22,718 bases of DNA from JAZDGX01 sp043806645 (GTDB lineage Bacteria > Eisenbacteria > RBG-16-71-46 > CAIMUX01 > WJJG01). The position numbers and the translations under genes are program-made. Of this stretch, positions 1 to 6,842 are shown piece by piece (position 1 is the stretch's first letter; each line of letters starts with the position of its first letter). The DNA is taken from positions 1 to 22,718 of the forward strand of contig JAZDGX010000171.1 of NCBI GenBank assembly GCA_043806645.1, read 5' to 3'. The notes under the pieces are model-generated. The model worked only from the letters and a program-made list of their open reading frames with translations. It did not search any database and was not told the DNA's origin.

Positions 1-125
1 TCTTGGCCATCGTCGGGTACTGCCTCAAAGAGGATGCCGTTGTCGCCGGGGAACGGAACCGTGTGCAGTGCTCTTCCGTTCGCAATCTCCAACGGGATGC
101 CGTTGGGAAATGCCTCGCAGATTAG

Positions 126-302
126 ATGAGGGACATCTCCGTCCTCCTGCCCGACACGCAAAGCGAAGCCTATACGACCTTCAGCGCTGTGCTGCTCGAC
201 GACGACGCGGAGATCAGCGAGGCTGAACGCGTTGCCATCACGGTCAAGGTCACCAGCTTCAACGGCAACGCCTCGGTGAGTGTGACGGGGACGAAGAACT
301 AG
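126..302 (+). CDS. Unidentified reading-frame fragment, C-terminal end
   Basis: I do not recognise this gene. An open frame of 58 codons ends at the TAG at 300-302, and its last residues read SVSVTGTKN. Third positions are strongly GC-rich (49 of 57 codons by my count), as in the confident genes here, so it looks coding. The frame is closed upstream by a TAG at 123-125, and the ATG at 126 has no ribosome-binding site. I therefore think it is the tail of a longer protein that is frameshifted, interrupted or misassembled near position 120, rather than a complete small gene. A strong hairpin follows 57 nt downstream. A competing minus-strand frame in the same codon register is also open through here and on to position 1, but it lacks a start. 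Strand assignment is uncertain. Confidence 0.3.
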   Translation: MRDISVLLPDTQSEAYTTFSAVLLDDDAEISEAERVAITVKVTSFNGNASVSVTGTKN

Positions 303-340
303 GAAGCGACACCTCGGCGAGAGTTCCGGGGACGAAGAAC
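271..340. repeat. Short tandem duplication of a gene end (29 bp, period 41)
   Basis: Positions 271-299 and 312-340 match at about 25 of 29 bases, including an identical 14-bp core (CGGGGACGAAGAAC) at the right end of each copy. The first copy is the last coding part of the upstream frame. The second lies after its stop codon and is displaced by 41 bp, so it is out of frame. This looks like a small slippage or duplication scar. Confidence 0.5.
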
Positions 341-358
341 CAGCACGGGCGACCCCAT

Positions 359-389
359 CCGTCCGGCCGCGTGTCGCGCGGCCGGACGG
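359..389 (+). terminator. Perfect 13-bp GC hairpin, terminator-like
   Basis: CCGTCCGGCCGCG (359-371) and its exact reverse complement (377-389) flank a 5-nt loop. There is no T tract, so it is not a canonical intrinsic terminator. Its place between the upstream stop (302) and the pilD start (497) fits a terminator or an mRNA-end stabiliser. Confidence 0.45.
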
Positions 390-415
390 CGGGGCCGCGG
401 TCGATATCGTCCGGC

Positions 416-479
416 GCATCCGGATACGGGACGCGGCCGGATGCACATCGTTCGGCAATCCCGGACGCACGGAGCGTCC
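416..479. other. Two further perfect inverted repeats upstream of pilD
   Basis: GCATCCGG (416-423) pairs with CCGGATGC (437-444) over a 13-nt loop. GGACGC (463-468) pairs with GCGTCC (474-479) over a 5-nt loop. With the 359-389 hairpin this makes three stem-loops in about 120 nt of noncoding DNA. The role is unknown: a structured leader of pilD, or simply a GC-rich spacer. Confidence 0.35.
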
Positions 480-496
480 ACGATGGATAGGGACAC

Positions 497-1273
497 ATGC
501 CCCAGTGGATGCATACCTGGCCGGCGCTGCCCCTGGGGATCGTCTTTCTCGGCTTGTGCCTGGGCAGCTTCCTCAATGTATTGATCTACCGCTTGCCCCT
601 GGGACTCTCGGTCGTGAAGCCGCGCTCGCACTGCCCCCGCTGCCGGCAGACGATCCACGCCTGGGACAACATCCCCCTGCTGAGTTATCTGCTGCTGCGC
701 GGGCGTTGCCGGCATTGCGGGGTGCGCATCCCGCTGCGCTATCCGATCGTCGAGCTCCTCGGCGCCCTCTGTCTCGTCGTCGCGGCCCTCGCTTCCGCAA
801 CCCCGGCGGGAGCCGCGATCCGCGCGGCTTTCCTGCTGTCGATGGTGGTCGTCTTCTTCGTCGATCTCGATCACCGCATCATCCCCGATGAAATCAGCCT
901 GGGAGGGATCGCCGTCGGTCTAGCGGCGGCGCCGCTGCTGGGACTCTCAAGGCTCGATTCCGTGATCGGGGCGGCGGCGGGAGCGGGGGGGCTGCTCTTG
1001 ATCGCGCTCGGCTATCAGAAGCTGCGCGGCATGGCCGGCATGGGCGGCGGCGACATCAAGCTTGCGGCCGCGTTCGGCGCCTTCATGGGTTGGCAGGGCC
1101 TCCTGCTGACGATGGTGCTCGGCTCCTTCCTCGGCTCGGCGATCGGCATCGGCCTGCTCGTCCGCGGCCGGGCGACGGCCAAGAGCGCGCTCCCCTTCGG
1201 CTGCTTCCTTGCCCCGGCGGCCGCGGTCGTGCTTTTATACGGGCCGCGCCTCTGGGCGTGGTACCTTGGATGA
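497..1273 (+). CDS. pilD: Prepilin peptidase / N-methyltransferase (A24 family)
   Basis: This inner-membrane enzyme cleaves the leader of type IV prepilins or type II pseudopilins and methylates the new N-terminal residue. The protein is 258 aa, normal for the full-length two-domain form. After a first membrane segment with GSFLNVLIYRLP (residues 23-34), it carries the cytoplasmic zinc-binding pairs C46-PR-C49 and C71-RH-C74. The peptidase half has FFVDLDHRIIPD (120-131, catalytic Asp probably D123) and GMGGGD (181-186, D186). Several hydrophobic helices fill the rest. The ATG at 497 follows a weak AGGGA; the ATG at 509 is an alternative. It acts with the pilus machinery, of which only pilT (19763-20980) is in this window. 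It is followed 78 bp later by rfaE1, with no functional link apparent. Confidence 0.95.
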   Translation: MPQWMHTWPALPLGIVFLGLCLGSFLNVLIYRLPLGLSVVKPRSHCPRCRQTIHAWDNIPLLSYLLLRGRCRHCGVRIPLRYPIVELLGALCLVVAALASATPAGAAIRAAFLLSMVVVFFVDLDHRIIPDEISLGGIAVGLAAAPLLGLSRLDSVIGAAAGAGGLLLIALGYQKLRGMAGMGGGDIKLAAAFGAFMGWQGLLLTMVLGSFLGSAIGIGLLVRGRATAKSALPFGCFLAPAAAVVLLYGPRLWAWYLG

Positions 1274-1351
1274 AGGATGGGCCCCGCGCGCGACGCGCTC
1301 GGGTTTCGATCCTGCCGTCCGTCCTCGTAGGCTCCCCGTGAGGGCATTGAT

Positions 1352-2395
1352 GTGAGCGCCGAGACCGCGCGGATCCGGGACCTGCTCGAACGCTTCGACG
1401 GGCGACGCGTACTGGTCCTGGGCGATTCGATGCTGGATCATTACATCTGGGGCGAGACGACGCGGATCTCGCCCGAGGCGCCCATCCCGATCGTCGCGGT
1501 GCGGGACGAATCCTCGCTGCTCGGCGGCGCCGCCAATGTCGCCCACAACGTCCGTGTCCTGGGCGGTGAACCAATCCTGCTCTCGCTCGTCGGCGACGAT
1601 GAGGCCGGCGCGCAACTGCGCCGCGCCCTGGCCGAGCGCGGCATCGCCCCCGACGATCTGATCCTCGATCCCGATCGTCCCACGATCAAGAAGACGCGCG
1701 TCATCGCGCGCAGCCAGCAGGTCGTGCGCATCGACCGCGAGTGCGGCGACGAGATCAGCGCCAACGTCCTCGAGGCGCTGTCGCGGCGTCTGGAAGCGGT
1801 CCTGCGCCGGGTCGACGCGATCGTGATCTCCGACTATGGCAAGGGCCTCATCTGCACTCCGCTGCTCGATCGCTGGCTCGGCCGCTTCAACGAGACGGGT
1901 CTGCCGGTCTGCGTCGACCCCAAGGAAACGCACTTCCACAGTTACCGCGGAGTGACGATCCTCACCCCCAATCTCAACGAGGCCTCCTTCGCCGCCGGAC
2001 TGCGGATCCGCGACGAGGCTTCGCTCGAGCAAGCCGGTCGCGCCCTGCTCGAGAAGCTCGGGGCGCGGTATCTGCTGATCACGCGCGGGGAGGATGGGAT
2101 GTCGCTATTCGGGCGCGATCGTCCCCGGCTCGACATCCCGGCGGCCGGCCTGGAGGTCTATGACGTGACGGGGGCGGGCGACACCGTCGTGGGCACGCTG
2201 GCAATCGCACTCGCAGCCGGCGCATCGATCGAAGATGCGACGCTGATCGCCAATCATGCGGCCGGGCGGGTCATCCGCGAATTGGGCACCGCCACGGTCA
2301 CGCGCGAGGAGATTCTGGAAAGCTGGGGAAACGCCCAGGCCGGCGCCACGCACGGCGCCCGCCGGGGCCCCGTGTCCAGGCGGGACGCTCCATGA
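1352..2395 (+). CDS. rfaE1: D-glycero-beta-D-manno-heptose-7-phosphate kinase (HldE kinase half)
   Basis: A PfkB/ribokinase-fold kinase that phosphorylates heptose 7-phosphate at C1 for ADP-heptose, the precursor of LPS inner core. The 347-aa protein starts with a GTG preceded by GTGAGGG. Family marks are VLGDSMLDHYIWG (residues 22-34), the RfaE-specific ISPEAPIPIV (39-48), the sugar-binding region GGAANVAHNVRVLGG, and the C-terminal VTGAGD (272-277), with D277 the catalytic base. In enterobacteria this domain is fused to a nucleotidyltransferase as HldE. Here the two are separate genes overlapping by 4 bp (ATGA at 2392-2395), which implies translational coupling. The last 25 or so residues form a basic tail beyond the kinase fold. 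Confidence 0.95.
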   Translation: MSAETARIRDLLERFDGRRVLVLGDSMLDHYIWGETTRISPEAPIPIVAVRDESSLLGGAANVAHNVRVLGGEPILLSLVGDDEAGAQLRRALAERGIAPDDLILDPDRPTIKKTRVIARSQQVVRIDRECGDEISANVLEALSRRLEAVLRRVDAIVISDYGKGLICTPLLDRWLGRFNETGLPVCVDPKETHFHSYRGVTILTPNLNEASFAAGLRIRDEASLEQAGRALLEKLGARYLLITRGEDGMSLFGRDRPRLDIPAAGLEVYDVTGAGDTVVGTLAIALAAGASIEDATLIANHAAGRVIRELGTATVTREEILESWGNAQAGATHGARRGPVSRRDAP

Positions 2396-2889
2396 AGACC
2401 GAATCCGCCCGCGCGCGCGTCGTTGCGCTGGACGAGCTGCTGCGGATTCTGGGCCCCGAGCGAAAACGGGGCCGGCGGGTCGTCTTCACCAACGGCTGTT
2501 TCGATCTGCTTCACCCCGGCCATGTCGCTCTCCTGGAGGAGGCCGCCGGCCACGGGGATCTCCTGGTCGTCGGATTGAACACCGACGCCTCGGTGCGCCG
2601 CCTGAAAGGCCCCGGCCGCCCACTCGTTGCCGAGCGGGATCGGGCCTTGCTGGTCGCCGCCCTGCGGCCGGTCGATTGGGTGGTCCTCTTTGACGAGGAC
2701 ACCCCCGGAGAGCTGATCGAAGCCCTCCTGCCCGACGTGCTCGTCAAGGGTGCCGACTACGCCCTGGACGAGATCGTCGGGCGGGAGGCCGTCGAGGCCC
2801 ATGGCGGTCAAGTGATTCGGATTCAGCTTGTTGCGGGATACTCCAGCACGTCGCTGCGGGACCGGCTCCGGTCCCGCGAGCAGGGCTAG
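2392..2889 (+). CDS. rfaE2: D-glycero-beta-D-manno-heptose 1-phosphate adenylyltransferase (HldE transferase half)
   Basis: This cytidylyltransferase-like enzyme adenylates heptose 1-phosphate with ATP to give ADP-heptose, the step after the upstream kinase (a phosphatase acts in between). The 165-aa protein has FTNGCFDLLHPGHV (residues 32-45), in which HPGH is the nucleotide-binding signature. It also has RPLVAERDR (76-84), the VKGADY stretch (118-123) and a C-terminal YSSTSLRDR (150-158) matching the family's S-T-S substrate loop. The start overlaps the rfaE1 stop by 4 bp. It is the last gene before a promoter-bearing spacer, so the transcript probably ends or is topped up there. Confidence 0.95.
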   Translation: MKTESARARVVALDELLRILGPERKRGRRVVFTNGCFDLLHPGHVALLEEAAGHGDLLVVGLNTDASVRRLKGPGRPLVAERDRALLVAALRPVDWVVLFDEDTPGELIEALLPDVLVKGADYALDEIVGREAVEAHGGQVIRIQLVAGYSSTSLRDRLRSREQG

Positions 2890-2900
2890 GAGCGTACCAG

Positions 2901-2936
2901 CGACCTTCCCATCGACCTTCCCGCCGACCTGACCTG
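2901..2936. repeat. Three 12-bp direct repeats
   Basis: CGACCTTCCCAT, CGACCTTCCCGC and CGACCTGACCTG follow each other without a gap, just after the rfaE2 stop and about 20 bp before the next promoter's -35 box. The third copy is diverged. They could be direct-repeat regulator sites or slippage. Confidence 0.45.
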
Positions 2937-2957
2937 ACCACCCCCGGCTACCCCTTT

Positions 2958-2986
2958 TTGACTTAACCGGATGGATCTGCTAATCT
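2958..2986 (+). promoter_or_regulatory. Sigma70-type promoter for the cPGS-like gene
   Basis: TTGACT (2958-2963), a 17-bp spacer and TAATCT (2981-2986) match the housekeeping consensus at 5 of 6 and 4-5 of 6 positions. The site lies in the only locally AT-richer stretch of this spacer. Predicted transcription starts near 2993, giving a leader of about 118 nt before the ATG at 3111. Confidence 0.65.
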
Positions 2987-3008
2987 GTTCCGTTTTGGAT
3001 CCAGGAGC

Positions 3009-3091
3009 CCGGTCGCGCACGACCGGCTGAATTTGGTCCAGCCCTCCCAGGGAGGGGGCAACTTGCCTCTTCCTTCGGCGTTACGCGGAGG
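3009..3091 (+). other. Structured 5' leader with three hairpins
   Basis: Between the predicted transcription start and the ATG lie three stem-loops. CCGGTCG/CGACCGG (3009-3015 with 3020-3026) encloses a 4-nt loop. CCCTCC/GGAGGG pairs at 3042-3047 with 3051-3056. CCTTC-GCG pairs with CGC-GGAGG (3072-3091) around a TTA loop, with one G bulged out and one wobble pair. The last ends about 10 nt before the ribosome-binding site, so it could affect translation. It matches no riboswitch class that I can recognise by eye. Confidence 0.35.
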
Positions 3092-3110
3092 GGGCGCAGA
3101 GGGAGGAGAC

Positions 3111-4439
3111 ATGGCGGCGCGGCGCAGGCGCATCGTGATCATGGGAGCCGGGGGCAGGGATTTTCACAATTTCAACACGGTCTACCGCGAGGATCCCTCC
3201 GTGGAGGTGGTCGCCTTCACCGCGGCCCAGATACCGGGAATCGACAAGCGCTCCTATCCTCCTTCCCTGGCGGGGAAGCTCTATCCCCAGGGCATCCCGA
3301 TCGCGCCCGAGGGCAAGCTGCCCGAGCTGATCGCCGAGCACAACGTGGAGGAGGTCGTGCTGGCCTATTCGGACCTCTCGAACGACGCGGTCATGGCCCG
3401 CGTCGCCTGGGTACAATCGCTCGGCCCGCACTTCACGTTACTCGGCACTGCGGCGACCCAGGTGCGCAGTTCGAAGCCCGTCATCGCGGTGCAGGCCGTA
3501 CGCACGGGCAGCGGCAAAAGCCAGACCTCGCGGCGCGTCTCGCAGATCCTGCACGCGCTGGGCAAGAAGGCCGTCGCCGTACGCCACCCCATGCCCTACG
3601 GCGACCTCGCCCGCCAGGGTGTGCAGCGCTTTGCCACGCTCAAGGATCTTGTCGATCACCAGTGCACGATCGAGGAGATGGAGGAGTACGAACCGCACAT
3701 CGTCAGCGGCACGATCTGCTATGCGGGTGTCGACTACGAGGCGATCCTGCGCGAGGCGGAGAAGGAGGCGGACGTCGTCATCTGGGATGGCGGCAACAAC
3801 GACTTCTCCTTCTACAAGCCCGATCTGGCGATCACGATCCTCGATCCACACCGACCCTGCCACGAGTTGCTCTACTATCCGGGCCGCACCTGTTTTCTGA
3901 CCGCGGACATCCTGGTGATCAACAAAATCGACACCGCCGAACCGCGTTCGGTCGATCTCGTCCGCGAGAACATCCGGCGCTACAATCCCGGGGCGGTCGT
4001 CGTGGAGGCGGCCTCGCCGCTGAGCGTCGACCATCCGGAAGCGATTCGCGGCAAGCGCGTGCTGGTCGTCGAGGATGGCCCGACCCTGACCCACGGCGGT
4101 ATGGCCTATGGCGCAGGCACGCTGGCGGCCCGCAAATTCGGCGCCGCCGAGATCATCGATCCTCGGCCTTTCCTGGTGGGCCAGTTGAAGTCGACGTTTG
4201 AAACCTATCCCGAGATCGGCACCCTGCTGCCCGCCATGGGGTATGGAGAGCAGCAAGTGCGTGATCTGGAGCAGACGATCGCCCAGGTGCCCTGCGACTC
4301 CGTCGTCATCGGGACCCCGATCGATCTGCGCCGCATCGTGAAAATCCGCCAGCCCGCCTGCCGGGTCGGCTACGAGCTGCAGGAGATCGGGTGCCCCACG
4401 CTGGCCGAGCTGATCAAGGGCTTCGTGGAGGCGCATTGA
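3111..4439 (+). CDS. Cyclic 2,3-diphosphoglycerate synthetase-like P-loop protein (COG2403)
   Basis: This 442-aa protein belongs to the family of archaeal cyclic 2,3-diphosphoglycerate synthetase, usually annotated in bacteria as a predicted GTPase. The N-terminal part opens with RIVIMGAGGRDFHNFN (residues 7-22), a nucleotide-fold start. A P-loop RTGSGKSQ (131-138), the family signature WDGGNNDFSF and an NKID box (271-274) follow, and the C-terminal half reads VEDGPTLTHGGMAYGAG. In thermophilic archaea the product makes the compatible solute cDPG; the bacterial role is not settled. I chose the ATG at 3111 because GGGAGGAG sits just upstream; an in-frame ATG at 3033 would add a low-complexity leader without a ribosome-binding site. 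It heads the plus-strand run and abuts ndk. Confidence 0.85.
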   Translation: MAARRRRIVIMGAGGRDFHNFNTVYREDPSVEVVAFTAAQIPGIDKRSYPPSLAGKLYPQGIPIAPEGKLPELIAEHNVEEVVLAYSDLSNDAVMARVAWVQSLGPHFTLLGTAATQVRSSKPVIAVQAVRTGSGKSQTSRRVSQILHALGKKAVAVRHPMPYGDLARQGVQRFATLKDLVDHQCTIEEMEEYEPHIVSGTICYAGVDYEAILREAEKEADVVIWDGGNNDFSFYKPDLAITILDPHRPCHELLYYPGRTCFLTADILVINKIDTAEPRSVDLVRENIRRYNPGAVVVEAASPLSVDHPEAIRGKRVLVVEDGPTLTHGGMAYGAGTLAARKFGAAEIIDPRPFLVGQLKSTFETYPEIGTLLPAMGYGEQQVRDLEQTIAQVPCDSVVIGTPIDLRRIVKIRQPACRVGYELQEIGCPTLAELIKGFVEAH

Positions 4440-4865
4440 ATGGCCGAGCAGACGCTGCTCATGGTGAAGCCGGATGCGGTCGAGCGCGGCCTGGCCGGTC
4501 GGATCCTCGCGCGAATCGAAGCGGAGGGATTTGCACTCCAGCGCCTCAAGCTGGTCCGGCTGAGCCCCGCGGCGGCGCGGCGCTTCTATGCCGTCCATGA
4601 GGGGCGGCCGTTTCTCGACGCGCTGGTCGACTACATGTCTTCCGGTCCGGTGTGCGTGGTCGTCCTCGAACGCGAGGATGCCATCGCGCGCCTGCGGGCC
4701 CTGGTGGGTGCGACCGACCCGACCGAGGCGGCCCCCGGGACGATCCGCCGGGAGTTTGGAATCGACAAACGCCACAACGCGGTGCACGCCTCCGACGGGC
4801 CGCAAACGGCGGCCGCCGAGATCGCCTTCTTCGGGCTGACCCTGGATCGTGAAGGGGGAGTCTGA
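4440..4865 (+). CDS. ndk: Nucleoside diphosphate kinase
   Basis: This enzyme transfers the gamma phosphate of ATP to NDPs through a phosphohistidine, balancing cytosolic NTP and dNTP pools. The 141-aa length is typical. It begins TLLMVKPDAVERGLAG (residues 5-20), a hallmark of the family, and carries the active-site NAVHASD (113-119) with His116 as the phosphorylated residue. The ATG at 4440 immediately follows the TGA of the cPGS-like gene, with GTGGAGG inside that gene's end as the ribosome-binding site, so the two are probably coupled. Two bases separate its stop from the DUF177 start. Confidence 0.97.
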   Translation: MAEQTLLMVKPDAVERGLAGRILARIEAEGFALQRLKLVRLSPAAARRFYAVHEGRPFLDALVDYMSSGPVCVVVLEREDAIARLRALVGATDPTEAAPGTIRREFGIDKRHNAVHASDGPQTAAAEIAFFGLTLDREGGV

Positions 4866-4867
4866 GC

Positions 4868-5440
4868 ATGGAAGCCCCGTTGCGACTGCAACTGCGGGAT
4901 ATTCCCCAAGGCGAGAGCCGCTACGCGGTCGACCTGCGCGCGGACGAACTGGATCTGGTCGAGGCAGGAGCGGAGGCGGAGTTTCTGGGGCCCGTCGAGA
5001 TCGAACTCGAGCTTATACGGGCCGACGAGCAGCTCCAGGTGCGCGGCACGGCCCGGGTATCGACCCGGCAGCGCTGTGCGCGCTGCTTGGAGCCGGTGGA
5101 GCGTCCCCTGACGACGGGGCTCGAGATCGTGGCGCGCCGGCGGAGCGAGCGGGACGGCGATGAGCCGGCCGAAGGGTTGATTCTTCACGACGGCGAACAG
5201 ATCCAGCTTGCCAACGAGGTGCGCGAACTGATTCTCTTAAGTATTCCGCTGGCGCCCGTCTGCCGGGCGGAGTGCCGAGGGCTCTGCCCGCAGTGTGGGG
5301 CGAATCTCAATGCGGGCCCGTGTGCCTGTGTACCCAGCACGGCCCGCGACTCGCGCTGGGCGGGGCTGGAGGGGTTGCGGCATGCCGGCGCCGATGCGCA
5401 GCCCGGGGCCGGGGCCGGCCGCAAACAGGATCGAAAGTAG
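4868..5440 (+). CDS. yceD: DUF177 / YceD family 23S rRNA accumulation protein
   Basis: YceD proteins almost always sit directly before rpmF, as here, and are needed for normal 23S rRNA accumulation; the molecular activity is not well defined. This 190-aa copy has the family layout: a beta-rich N-terminal half, CARC (residues 70-73), an acidic middle, then a cysteine-rich segment with C132, C136, CPQC (140-143) and CAC (152-154), and the closing DSRWAGL (161-167). The eight cysteines suggest zinc binding in this lineage, which is an inference. The last 20 residues or so are a low-complexity Gly/Ala tail. The ATG follows GGGGGAG in the end of ndk. Confidence 0.9.
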   Translation: MEAPLRLQLRDIPQGESRYAVDLRADELDLVEAGAEAEFLGPVEIELELIRADEQLQVRGTARVSTRQRCARCLEPVERPLTTGLEIVARRRSERDGDEPAEGLILHDGEQIQLANEVRELILLSIPLAPVCRAECRGLCPQCGANLNAGPCACVPSTARDSRWAGLEGLRHAGADAQPGAGAGRKQDRK

Positions 5441-5475
5441 ACATCGGCGCGATCGCGATTTGGAAAGGAGAGGAC

Positions 5476-5661
5476 ATGGCAGTTCCCAAGCGACGTCATT
5501 CCCGCCAGCGGCAGGCCAAGCGCCGGGCGAACTGGAAGGCCAGCCCGGTCGCGGCGCATGTTTCCTGCCCGCATTGCGGCCAGGTCAAGCGGCCGCATCG
5601 CATCTGCCCGCACTGCGGGCACTACCGGGGCGAGGAAGTCCTGTTGGTAAAGGAATCCTGA
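5476..5661 (+). CDS. rpmF: 50S ribosomal protein L32
   Basis: A structural protein of the large ribosomal subunit. At 61 aa it begins with the diagnostic MAVPKRRHSRQRQAKRRANW and has a four-cysteine zinc ribbon, CPHC (residues 31-34) and CPHC (44-47), so this is the zinc-binding form. The ATG at 5476 is preceded by AAAGGAGAGG. The same frame stays open further upstream, but only the 5476 start gives the L32 N-terminus. It lies 35 bp after yceD and 119 bp before plsX, the conserved yceD-rpmF-plsX order. Confidence 0.97.
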   Translation: MAVPKRRHSRQRQAKRRANWKASPVAAHVSCPHCGQVKRPHRICPHCGHYRGEEVLLVKES

Positions 5662-5666
5662 ACGCT

Positions 5667-5698
5667 CCCGGTGTGCCTGCCGCGGCAGGCGCTCCGGG
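5667..5698 (+). terminator. Strong hairpin after rpmF (attenuator or terminator candidate)
   Basis: A perfect 16-bp palindrome GCCTGCCGCGGCAGGC (5675-5690) sits inside outer arms CCCGG (5667-5671) and CCGGG (5694-5698). It starts 6 nt after the L32 stop. There is no T tract. It may lower read-through from rpmF into plsX or protect the rpmF mRNA end. Confidence 0.4.
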
Positions 5699-5780
5699 CG
5701 CATGACCCGGGCGGGTGGGCCGGCCGTGCCGTCGCGGTGCGGAATTCTCCCGCGCGCCACGCACCTCACGAGGAAACTCC

Positions 5781-6842
5781 ATGTCCGGTCCCGGAGAGCG
5801 CATCCGGATCGCCGTCGATGCCATGGGGGGGGATCATGGCCCCGAGGTGATTGTGCGCGGCGCGGTCGAGGCGCTCTGCACGATCGACGGCGACTTCGAG
5901 ATCCTGCTCGTGGGGGATGAGTCCAGGATCTGGGACATTCTCGGCGGGATGAAACTGGGGCCCTTGCCGATCTTCAGCGTGCACGCCGAGGACCAGGTCG
6001 CCATGGACGAGAAGGTGCCCAAGGCGATGCGGAGCAAGCCGCGCTCGTCGATTGCGCTCTGCACGGGCCTCGTCGGCCGCCGGCGCGCCGGAGCGCTCGT
6101 CAGCGCGGGAAACACCGGGGCGCTCGTCGCCGCCTCGCTCCTCAATCTCGGGAGGATGCCGGGCATACAGCGTCCGGCGATCACCGCGACCATCCCGACG
6201 CCCCAGGGCCAGTGCGTCATGTTGGATGTGGGCGCCAACGCCGACTGCAAGCCGGTGCATCTTTTTCAGTTCGCCCACATGGGTAGGATCTTCGCGAAGT
6301 TGGTCCTGGGAATCGCCGAGCCGAGAGTCGGGTTGCTCAATATCGGCGAGGAAGCCAGCAAGGGCAGCGCGCTCGCGCAAGCGGCCCACGAACTTCTGGC
6401 GGCCGACCGCGACCGGCTGAATTTCGTCGGCAACGTGGAAGGCCGCGACATTTTCGCGGGCCGGGCGGATGTGGTCGTTTGTGACGGCTTCACCGGCAAT
6501 GTGATCCTCAAGCTGGCGGGCAGCATCGCCGCGGTCGGTTCGCGCATGGCCGCGCACGCCATCGAGCGCAGCCCGCTCGTGCGCCTGGGGGCCCTGCTGA
6601 TGAAGCCCGCGCTGTCGGATCTCAAGCGGCGCTTCAACTACGAGGAGTACGGAGGGGCGCTGCTGCTCGGGACGCACGGCATCTCGGTCATCTGCCATGG
6701 GCGCTCGTCGCCCCGGGCCATCCGCAATGCCATCTGGGTGGCGCTGCGCGCCATTCGCGGCGACCTGGAGGGGTCGATCGCCCGGGTCCTGTCCGAACAG
6801 GAGGCCGGGAGGCTGGCCGCCGCCGGTGAGTCGGCGCACTAG
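5781..6842 (+). CDS. plsX: Phosphate acyltransferase PlsX
   Basis: PlsX converts acyl-ACP and phosphate to acyl-phosphate, the donor for PlsY in phospholipid synthesis; it is a soluble, peripherally membrane-associated enzyme. The 353-aa protein has IAVDAMGGDHGPEVIVRG (residues 10-27), SAGNTGALVAASL, LNIGEEASKGS, CDGFTGNVILKLAGS and the C-terminal FNYEEYGGALLLG, all family blocks in order. I use the ATG at 5781, after ACGAGGA, because it places the AMGGDHGP block near the N-terminus; an in-frame ATG at 5715 would add 22 unlikely residues. In many bacteria fabH comes next, but here a 224-bp spacer leads directly to fabD. Confidence 0.95.
   Translation: MSGPGERIRIAVDAMGGDHGPEVIVRGAVEALCTIDGDFEILLVGDESRIWDILGGMKLGPLPIFSVHAEDQVAMDEKVPKAMRSKPRSSIALCTGLVGRRRAGALVSAGNTGALVAASLLNLGRMPGIQRPAITATIPTPQGQCVMLDVGANADCKPVHLFQFAHMGRIFAKLVLGIAEPRVGLLNIGEEASKGSALAQAAHELLAADRDRLNFVGNVEGRDIFAGRADVVVCDGFTGNVILKLAGSIAAVGSRMAAHAIERSPLVRLGALLMKPALSDLKRRFNYEEYGGALLLGTHGISVICHGRSSPRAIRNAIWVALRAIRGDLEGSIARVLSEQEAGRLAAAGESAH

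Noticed and set aside
1..302. A minus-strand dockerin-like gene at the left edge
   Set aside because: The frame looks natural in part, but no ATG or GTG start exists in it near here, and the overlapping plus frame has the stronger third-position GC bias. Kept as a finding rather than a feature.
3438..4805. A 455-codon minus-strand frame
   Set aside because: Antisense shadow of the cPGS-like gene and ndk; repetitive Asp/Arg/His composition and no ribosome-binding site.
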